The notes under the pieces: model-generated
What the model saw: only the letters and a program-made list of their open reading frames with translations
The model's database searches: none
Told to the model about the DNA's origin: nothing
Shown: piece after piece, positions 15,997 through 20,762 of the stretch
Numbering within the stretch: position 1 is the stretch's first letter
How the letters are laid out: each line of letters starts with the position of its first letter
Position numbers and translations under genes: made by a program
NCBI GenBank assembly: GCA_964529795.1
Contig: CAZGXM010000049.1
Location: forward strand, 1-20,762
Direction of reading: 5' to 3'
Origin: CAZGXM01 sp964529795
Lineage (GTDB): Bacteria; Bacillota; JADQBR01
DNA: 20,762 nt

Positions 15997-17244
15997 ATGA
16001 AAAAGGAAAAGCAACTCGCGCAGTTGGTCGAAGAAGCCATAAGGCACGTGCAGCGACTGGAACCTGCTTTGCGCGCAAAAGCCCGGCAAAACCACCGCCG
16101 GGTACTGGCAGCCTTTCGTAACGAAAAAGTTACGGATTTTCATTTTAATCCCAGCACCGGTTACGGTTACGGTGACGAGGGGCGGGAAGTGCTGGAAAGG
16201 GTGTTTGCCCGGGTTTTTGGCGGCAAGGCGGCATTGGTACGCGGCCAAATAGTGAGTGGTACCCATGCAATTTATCTTGGCCTGAAAACGTTGGTTGGAA
16301 ATGGCAAAAAGCTACTGTACATCGGCGCACCTTATGTTACCTTGAAAACCGCCCTGGATTTAACCGGTAATGGTGGGCCTGCCGATGCGAATTTTCAAAC
16401 CGAGGTTTTCCCACTTTCCGGAAATGGCTGGGTTAATTTGGAAGCCTTGGCAGAAAAACTGGAAAAAGATGATAATTATGTTATTGCCATTCAGCGTTCC
16501 TGTGGGTATGATACGCGGCGAACGTCTTTAAGTATGCAGAAAATCAAAGAAATTACAAATTTTGTTAAAAATCGGTTTGCCCATGTCAGTATTTTGGTGG
16601 ATAATTGTTACGGTGAATTTGTGGAAACCATTGAACCTCCCATGGTGGGAGCGGATTTAACCGCTGGCTCGTTGATAAAAAATCCCGGGGGAGGAATAGC
16701 GCCCGGCGGCGGTTACCTGGTTGGGGAAAAAAATTTAATAGCCAGAGCAGCGGATTTGCTTACAGCACCGGGTCTGGGAAAAACAGTCGGAGCCAGTTTT
16801 TGGGATAAAAGATTAATTTTTCAGGGCTTATATCTTGCTCCACTGACAGTACTGGAAGCGCTATGCGGTATGGTATTTTCCAGCTATATAATGTCTGCTT
16901 GCGGCTTTCACGTTGTTCCCGGACCGGAGGATGACAGGACTGATATTATTCAAAGAATTGATTTGGGGGATCGCCAACTTTTGGAAATATTCTGCCGGTG
17001 CATCCAAAAATATTCACCTGTTGATGCCCATGTGGTACCGCAGCCCGGAATGCTGCCGGGGTATAATCTTCCGGTAATAATGGCCGCAGGTACTTTTGTA
17101 CAGGGGGCTTCGTTGGAATTAAGCGCTGATGCACCGGTACGACCGCCATACAGTGTTTTTCTCCAGGGTGGCCTGTCCAGGGAATATACCCGGGAAATCA
17201 TCATAAATACCTTGAAGTCCCTGTATGAGCACAGTCTGATATGA
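15997..17244 (+). CDS. ynbB: YnbB-like PLP enzyme, methionine gamma-lyase/aluminium-resistance family (PF06838)
   Basis: This 415-residue PLP enzyme belongs to the family annotated as aluminium resistance protein or methionine gamma-lyase family. Family members are thought to cleave C-S bonds of sulfur amino acids; the true substrate is seldom tested. Visible features: FNPSTGYGYGDEGRE at about 49-63, the substrate loop RGQIVSGTHA, the aspartate strand ILVDNCYGEF, and the PLP lysine in SLIKNPGGGIAPGGGY. ATG 15997 has GGAGGGTG just upstream; a longer open frame lies within the M20 gene and is noise. It starts one base after the M20 stop codon, so both are co-transcribed with the sulfur genes. 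In Bacillus the homologue lies next to spoVK and hflX, so its location is ancestral, with the sulfur genes added before it. Confidence 0.9.
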   Translation: MKKEKQLAQLVEEAIRHVQRLEPALRAKARQNHRRVLAAFRNEKVTDFHFNPSTGYGYGDEGREVLERVFARVFGGKAALVRGQIVSGTHAIYLGLKTLVGNGKKLLYIGAPYVTLKTALDLTGNGGPADANFQTEVFPLSGNGWVNLEALAEKLEKDDNYVIAIQRSCGYDTRRTSLSMQKIKEITNFVKNRFAHVSILVDNCYGEFVETIEPPMVGADLTAGSLIKNPGGGIAPGGGYLVGEKNLIARAADLLTAPGLGKTVGASFWDKRLIFQGLYLAPLTVLEALCGMVFSSYIMSACGFHVVPGPEDDRTDIIQRIDLGDRQLLEIFCRCIQKYSPVDAHVVPQPGMLPGYNLPVIMAAGTFVQGASLELSADAPVRPPYSVFLQGGLSREYTREIIINTLKSLYEHSLI

Positions 17245-17331
17245 AGGCAGGCCAGCAAATAATCTAATCAATGCAGGAATTATGCAGAGTTAGCAGGAAC
17301 TAAATAGCTAAACCATGCAAAAAAGGCAATT

Positions 17332-18246
17332 ATGATGAGCAGCTACGTATTACTGGTTGATGATGATAATTTCATAGGCAAAGTTATCCAAGATTCCTTG
17401 GGAAATGCAGGTCTTGAGGTCATCTGTGTTCCGGACAGCGGTCAGGCCATGGAGCAGATATACAAACAAGCTCCTTCATTGATTTTATTGGATGTTGAAC
17501 TGCCGGACAAAAATGGCTATGAGGTTTTGCGGGTATTGCGTAATGATACGCGGACGAGTCATCTGCCGATTATAATGGTTACTGCCCGGGATTCCGTAAA
17601 AGACAGGGTGGAAGGATTGGATGCCGGCGCGGACGATTATCTGGTTAAACCCTTTGCGCCCGCGGAGTTGGTGGCCAGGGTAAAAAGTTTGCTGCGACGG
17701 GCACATAATGAAAGAGCTTATAATCCGTTAACCGAGTTGCCGGGCAATAAACTGATACAAGAGGAAATGGAAAGAGTCATTACAAGTGATGATAAGGCGG
17801 TAATATACGTTGATATCGATAATTTCAAGGCTTATAACGACACGTATGGTTTTATAAGAGGAGACCAGGTTATTCTGATTTTAGCTGATATTTTAAAACA
17901 GTGTATGCTGAAATATGAACCCGGAGCTTTTTTGGGCCACGTTGGCGGAGATGATTTTATTTTAATCACCGGAAAAGCCACTGCAAAAATGATTGGCAGT
18001 AGAATAATAAAGCAATTTAGCAGGATAATCCCGCTCGCTTACGACAGGAAACACCGGGAACAAGGCTATATTGAAACTAATAACAGGCTTGGACAATTGC
18101 AGCGCTATGATATTATGTCTCTGTCCGTAGCAATCTTGCTTATTAACAGAGGCACTGCTGTTTTTGATATATCACGCAGTGCTGCCAAACTGAAACATGC
18201 TGCCAAATTACGCCAGGGTAATGCATTGTTGGTAGAAACTATCTAG
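17332..18246 (+). CDS. Response regulator with GGDEF-type domain (GGDDF motif)
   Basis: This 304-residue two-domain signalling protein has a complete receiver domain at residues 1-120: acidic pocket D10-D12, phospho-acceptor D54 (LLDVELPDKNG), T84 and K106. The GGDEF domain begins at NPLTELPGN (131). The metal-site aspartate is in VDIDNFKAYND at 160-170, then GFIRGD, and the signature is GGDDF at 205-209 in place of GGEEF/GGDEF. The catalytic Glu is thus replaced by Asp, and the RXXD inhibitory site is absent, so cyclic di-GMP synthesis may be weak or lost. No histidine kinase is next to it. ATG at 17332 is followed by a second ATG at once; the ribosome site (AAAGGC) is modest. A terminator follows at 18361. 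Confidence 0.8.
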   Translation: MMSSYVLLVDDDNFIGKVIQDSLGNAGLEVICVPDSGQAMEQIYKQAPSLILLDVELPDKNGYEVLRVLRNDTRTSHLPIIMVTARDSVKDRVEGLDAGADDYLVKPFAPAELVARVKSLLRRAHNERAYNPLTELPGNKLIQEEMERVITSDDKAVIYVDIDNFKAYNDTYGFIRGDQVILILADILKQCMLKYEPGAFLGHVGGDDFILITGKATAKMIGSRIIKQFSRIIPLAYDRKHREQGYIETNNRLGQLQRYDIMSLSVAILLINRGTAVFDISRSAAKLKHAAKLRQGNALLVETI

Positions 18247-18740
18247 TCTGAACGGAATGGTAAATAAAATGAATACATCTCGTTGGAATAATGCCGGTAC
18301 AGATATATGATTGGGAATCACACGAATACCTGCCCAAATTTTAAACATCCTGTCAAGTTGAACAAACACCCGGAAAATTTCTCGGGTGTTTTGTTCTGTG
18401 CTGAGTAGTCTTCGGAAACTAATTTTCAGTAGGACACAGCGGAAAATTAGATAGAAAAATAAGGTAATATATTCGCAGTGACAGGGTCAGGGAAAATGTG
18501 TCAGTCAATTGATTTCCGGGGAAAATGCGCAGGAATTGACTCGGGTGATGTCAAATCTGGAAATATTACCGGGAGAGTGCTCCTGCGGTTCTCGCTGCAT
18601 ATGGTTTAAGCCTTGACAAAAATCAAATATTAAGCCGCCTGGCCTGTCCGGAGTGGAGATTATGATTGGTGATACGACAAGGCTTTTTAATTTCAAAGAA
18701 ATTAACATCAGAGCTTATATGCCGGAGGTGAAAAAGTAAT
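18247..18740. other. Long gap between the two regulator genes
   Basis: This 494-base stretch holds the terminator at 18361-18395. From 18482 to 18739 one frame stays open except for a single TGA at 18614. It would read MISGENAQELTRVM, then ECSCGSRC, from a TTG at 18509, and after the TGA continue to a stop one base before the next gene. A 25-codon ORF from ATG 18662 (MIGDTTRLFNF) forms its last part and has GGAG upstream. It may be a small coupled gene, a decayed gene or chance. No RNA gene was recognised. Confidence 0.3.
18361..18395 (+). terminator. Rho-independent terminator after the GGDDF regulator
   Basis: The stem AACAAACACCCG pairs with CGGGTGTTTTGTT, with one extra T, around a loop of about ten bases. 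The 3' arm carries the T-run. It lies 115 bases after the stop codon of the regulator gene. Confidence 0.75.
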
Positions 18741-19511
18741 ATGTACAAGGTAATGCTGATAGTGGATAACACGTTAATTGGATTGAACATAAAATCCTGC
18801 CTGGAAGAGCGAAATTACGTGGTTTACCTGCAGAAGAGCATAGAAAACCTTAAGCATAACTTGTGGCAGTTAAACGATATGGATTTAGTAATTCTGGACA
18901 ACCAACTCCCAGGTGTAGAAACTGAACAGGTAATAGTAGAATTGAAGCAGAAATTTCCTTTTTTACCTATCATCTTGTTGACCAATAAAATTTCTTTAGC
19001 AGAAGCCAAGCAAGCATTAAAACAGGGTGTCACAGATTTCATCATTAAACCATTTTCTACAGATACCGTCTATACCAAAGTACAAAAAATTCTGCCGCCC
19101 AAAGTTGCCTTGACAGGTTATGGTGATGACGTACTGGCTAAAGAACTTGAATATGAAATTAGCCGCGCACGTCGGGCTAAACAGCCATTTTCCCTGGTCC
19201 TTATTCGGGGAAATGACTTTGTTGTCGGTAAAGACCTTGTTGAGGAAATTGAAAATAGTTTAAGGTTAATTGACAAGGTAATGGAAGTGAATAGAGGAAT
19301 TATACTGATACTGCCGTTAACAGGCGCTGAGGGAGCAAAGGTAGTCATTGATAGGGTAAGTAATTTATTAAAGAAATATCTGGCCGTAGGCATGGAAAGC
19401 CTATGGCTTTCCATGGCCGTATATCCACATGACGGCGAAAACAGGAACAGTTTGATGAAAAAACTCAGCGAAAAGCTGAGCTTGACAACGTTCCTGAGCC
19501 AAACTTTATAG
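18741..19511 (+). CDS. Receiver protein with degenerate GGDEF domain
   Basis: This 256-residue protein has a receiver domain (1-117) with phospho-acceptor D53 (ILDNQLPG), T81 and K103, but the acidic pair near the start is D9-N10, so metal binding may be altered. The C-terminal part (about 130-250) keeps the outline of a GGDEF domain (LAKELEYEISRARR, then ILILPLTGAEGAKVVIDRV) but has no GGDEF signature: VNRGI stands where the motif belongs. It should not make cyclic di-GMP and may instead bind a partner. ATG 18741 has GGAGGTG 12 bases upstream. It is likely a paralogue of the 17332 gene. An 11-bp perfect inverted repeat lies inside its 3' half. Confidence 0.7.
   Translation: MYKVMLIVDNTLIGLNIKSCLEERNYVVYLQKSIENLKHNLWQLNDMDLVILDNQLPGVETEQVIVELKQKFPFLPIILLTNKISLAEAKQALKQGVTDFIIKPFSTDTVYTKVQKILPPKVALTGYGDDVLAKELEYEISRARRAKQPFSLVLIRGNDFVVGKDLVEEIENSLRLIDKVMEVNRGIILILPLTGAEGAKVVIDRVSNLLKKYLAVGMESLWLSMAVYPHDGENRNSLMKKLSEKLSLTTFLSQTL
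19391..19415. repeat. Perfect 11-bp inverted repeat inside coding sequence
   Basis: The arms CATGGAAAGCC and GGCTTTCCATG enclose three bases, giving a very stable hairpin within the receiver gene. It has no T-run after it, so it is not a standard terminator. The coded peptide (VGMESLWLSMAV) reads normally through it. Confidence 0.6.
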
Positions 19512-19566
19512 ACCAACAATCATTTTTACTGAAAAAGGGGGGATAAACAATTAAGCAAAAATCAGG

Positions 19567-20190
19567 TCAGTAAATTACCCGGTACAATCCCACAACTTTA
19601 CCAATAATCTTTACGTCACGGGAAATAATCGGCGCGAGACTGTCGTTTTCCGGCTGTAATTTTATGGTGTCTTTTTCCCTGTAAAAAGTTTTTACCGTTG
19701 CCTCATCGCCCAGCAAAGCCACCACAATTTCACCGTCTTTTGCCGTGGATTGAGGGCGTACCAGTATGTAATCGCCGTCAAAAATACCGGCATTAATCAT
19801 GCTGTCACCACGTACTTTTAACATAAAAACATTTTCGCCGCTATGGTTTATCAAATCCAACGGCAGCGGGTAGGTGTCCTCTATATTTTCCATGGCCAAA
19901 ATTGGTTCACCTGCGGTTATTTGCCCCACCAGCGGTACAGCAGTCATTTCCTTTTTGGGCCGGAAATTATCGTCCAAAACCTCAATGGTCCGGGGTTTTG
20001 TAGGGTCCCGACGAATATAGCCCATTTCCTGCAAATAGGATAGGTGGCTGTGCACCGTTGAACTTGAACTTAACCCGACGGCCTTGCCAATTTCCCTCAC
20101 AGAAGGAGGGTAGCCTTTCGTGGCAATTTGCTTGCGGATAAAGTTCAAAATAGCCTTCTGTCTGTCCGAGAGATTGTCATACTTGCTCAT
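19567..20190 (-). CDS. lexA: LexA SOS repressor
   Basis: LexA represses SOS genes and cleaves itself when RecA is activated by DNA damage. The N-terminal winged-helix domain (about 1-65) has the family pattern LSDRQKAILNFIRK and PPSVREIGKAVGL. The cleavage site is Ala-Gly in GQITAGEP at about 88-95, the catalytic Ser is in RGDSM, and the Lys is in ATVKTFYR. The length of 207 is normal. ATG 20190 on the minus strand has AGGAGG spaced 6 bases upstream; the open frame continues to 20379 but that part holds promoter and operators. It is divergent from the YneA-like gene, with LexA boxes between them overlapping its own -35, so it should be self-regulated. Confidence 0.97.
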   Translation of the reverse strand: MSKYDNLSDRQKAILNFIRKQIATKGYPPSVREIGKAVGLSSSSTVHSHLSYLQEMGYIRRDPTKPRTIEVLDDNFRPKKEMTAVPLVGQITAGEPILAMENIEDTYPLPLDLINHSGENVFMLKVRGDSMINAGIFDGDYILVRPQSTAKDGEIVVALLGDEATVKTFYREKDTIKLQPENDSLAPIISRDVKIIGKVVGLYRVIY

Positions 20191-20230
20191 AATTGACCTC
20201 CTAGGATTTTTTTGGAATTTACCTAATCCA

Positions 20231-20259
20231 AGTATATCAAAAAAAATTAGTTTTCGCAA
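20231..20259 (-). promoter_or_regulatory. lexA promoter
   Basis: On the minus strand, TTGCGA (20259-20254) and TATACT (20236-20231) are 17 bases apart. The -35 overlaps the LexA box at 20255-20270, which fits self-repression. Confidence 0.65.
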
Positions 20260-20270
20260 ACAAATGTTCG
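20255..20270. promoter_or_regulatory. LexA box 1 (lexA side)
   Basis: Read on the minus strand it is CGAACATTTGTTTGCG, a CGAAC-N4-GTTYG site of the Firmicute type. It covers the -35 of the lexA promoter. Confidence 0.75.
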
Positions 20271-20289
20271 TAAAATTACTAAAATCCCC

Positions 20290-20318
20290 TTGACTGGAAC
20301 ACATGTTCGTGGTAATAT
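20290..20318 (+). promoter_or_regulatory. Promoter of the YneA-like gene
   Basis: TTGACT at 20290-20295 and TAATAT at 20313-20318 are 17 bases apart. LexA box 2 fills most of the spacer, so LexA binding would block RNA polymerase. Confidence 0.75.
20296..20309. promoter_or_regulatory. LexA box 2 (in the YneA-like promoter)
   Basis: GGAACACATGTTCG, read on the minus strand as CGAACATGTGTTCC, matches the Bacillus SOS consensus CGAACRNRYGTTYC at every position. It lies between the -35 and -10 elements. Confidence 0.9.
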
Positions 20319-20330
20319 GTGTCCAAGCCG

Positions 20331-20344
20331 GGAACGCATGTTTG
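20331..20344. promoter_or_regulatory. LexA box 3 (downstream of the YneA-like promoter)
   Basis: GGAACGCATGTTTG keeps the GAAC-N4-GTTYG core of an SOS box, with the outer bases altered. It would sit just after the transcription start, as a roadblock-type operator. It is weaker than box 2. Confidence 0.65.
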
Positions 20345-20364
20345 GCAAAGGGGTTGAAATAAGG

Positions 20365-20673
20365 ATGAAATATTATCAAGTTTCCGTGAATAGGTCAAAA
20401 GTTTCCAGGAGGATTGTATTTGCTGTTGGTGTGCTGTTAATAGCCGCGATTGTATGGTTGTTAAGCGCCGGTTTATTTAATCAAGACGCCGTAGGCAGCG
20501 ACAGCGAAATGGCGGAAGTGGTGGTGGAGGCGGGGGATAGTTTGTGGTCCATCTGTAAAGAACTAGGTGTTAAAGGGGATATCCGGCGGGTTATTTATCA
20601 AATAAAAAGAATTAACCATCTATCTGATGCCCGGATATACCCGGGGCAGGTGTTGTTAATACCAATCAACTGA
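20365..20673 (+). CDS. yneA: YneA-like SOS cell-division suppressor (TM + LysM)
   Basis: This 102-residue protein has a short basic N-terminus, one transmembrane helix (about 16-36, IVFAVGVLLIAAIVWLL) and a C-terminal LysM domain (EAGDSLWSICKEL to YPGQVLLIPIN). This is the layout of Bacillus YneA, which halts division during the SOS response from outside the membrane. ATG 20365 is used with AAAGGGG about 11 bases upstream; the open frame before it carries the promoter and LexA boxes, not coding sequence. It is divergent from lexA with a LexA box in its promoter. The size, layout and location all agree, but YneA sequences vary, so the name rests on context as well. Confidence 0.88.
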   Translation: MKYYQVSVNRSKVSRRIVFAVGVLLIAAIVWLLSAGLFNQDAVGSDSEMAEVVVEAGDSLWSICKELGVKGDIRRVIYQIKRINHLSDARIYPGQVLLIPIN

Positions 20674-20687
20674 ATAGACGCCCTACT

Positions 20688-20730
20688 CCCTGATGTTATG
20701 TAAACTAGAACAACATCGGGGTATTTTTTT
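20688..20730 (+). terminator. Rho-independent terminator after the YneA-like gene
   Basis: A 10-bp stem (CCCTGATGTT with AACATCGGGG, one G-U pair) with a 14-base loop is followed by TATTTTTTT. It begins 15 bases after the stop codon, so the YneA-like gene is transcribed alone. Confidence 0.85.
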
Positions 20731-20762
20731 GCTTTGCTGCGAACGGGATAATTACAGTAATT

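Noticed and set aside
15285..16040. 251-codon open frame on the minus strand
   Set aside because: It lies wholly opposite the M20 gene and the start of ynbB, which have clear family motifs; its sequence shows no domain and no ribosome site fits.
18505..18708. 67-codon minus-strand frame between the regulator genes
   Set aside because: No motif and no ribosome site; the opposite strand has a better candidate that ends at the next gene.
19470..19486. Hairpin CTCAGC/GCTGAG near the end of the second receiver gene as a terminator
   Set aside because: It lies inside the coding region and lacks a T-run after it.
1..20762. CRISPR array, tRNA or rRNA genes, insertion sequences
   Set aside because: No regularly spaced repeats, cloverleaf with anticodon arm, rRNA motif or transposase was recognised on either strand.

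Overview
The window looks like chromosomal DNA of a spore-forming, anaerobic Firmicute of the Peptococcaceae type (Desulfotomaculum/Pelotomaculum-like). The signs are a SpoVK-type AAA ATPase, a YnbB-type (PF06838) PLP enzyme, a Firmicute LexA with CGAAC-N4-GTTYG operators, a divergent YneA-like LysM protein, consensus sigma-A promoters and strong ribosome sites that often precede TTG/GTG starts. The genus is an inference.

Region 1 (1-8195) is visibly AT-rich. Positions 1-266 hold a piece of a MurJ (MviN) lipid II flippase gene on the minus strand, most like proteobacterial MurJ. It abuts, within a few bases, the P-loop codons of a plus-strand brxC that has lost its 5' end. After brxC come pglZ, a short brxL and a small four-cysteine protein that overlaps the brxL end. 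The order brxC-pglZ-brxL without a pglX methylase matches a type 4 BREX phage-defence module. The brxP gene expected upstream is not visible because the MurJ junction lies there. That junction is either a real rearrangement or an assembly or amplification chimera.

Region 2 (8196-10182) is a 313-base spacer with a terminator, then spoVK and an overlapping small GTPase gene, closed by a second terminator.

Region 3 (10209-17244) is a sulfur region. A consensus promoter drives a 35-codon membrane microprotein and a YeiH-family membrane protein. A second promoter starts a close-packed run: a ThiF/MoeB-type adenylyltransferase, a small siroheme sulfite reductase fused to a ferredoxin domain, TusA, a ThiS-like sulfur carrier ending GGGF, a CysK-type PLP enzyme, an M20D metallo-amidohydrolase and a YnbB-type C-S lyase-like enzyme. 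The simplest reading is sulfite reduction to sulfide, loading of sulfide as a protein thiocarboxylate, and transfer into cysteine. The M20 enzyme may do the trimming or release step that a JAMM protease does in known systems. This is the best candidate for a little-described system here.

Region 4 (17332-19511) has two receiver proteins with GGDEF-derived C-termini, one carrying GGDDF and one with the motif lost. They are separated by a 494-base stretch with a terminator and an odd TGA-interrupted frame.

Region 5 (19567-20730) is the SOS control point: lexA on the minus strand and a divergent YneA-like cell-division inhibitor, with three LexA boxes between them that overlap both promoters. 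The spoVK-GTPase-ynbB-lexA/yneA order resembles the Bacillus arrangement, with the sulfur genes inserted.
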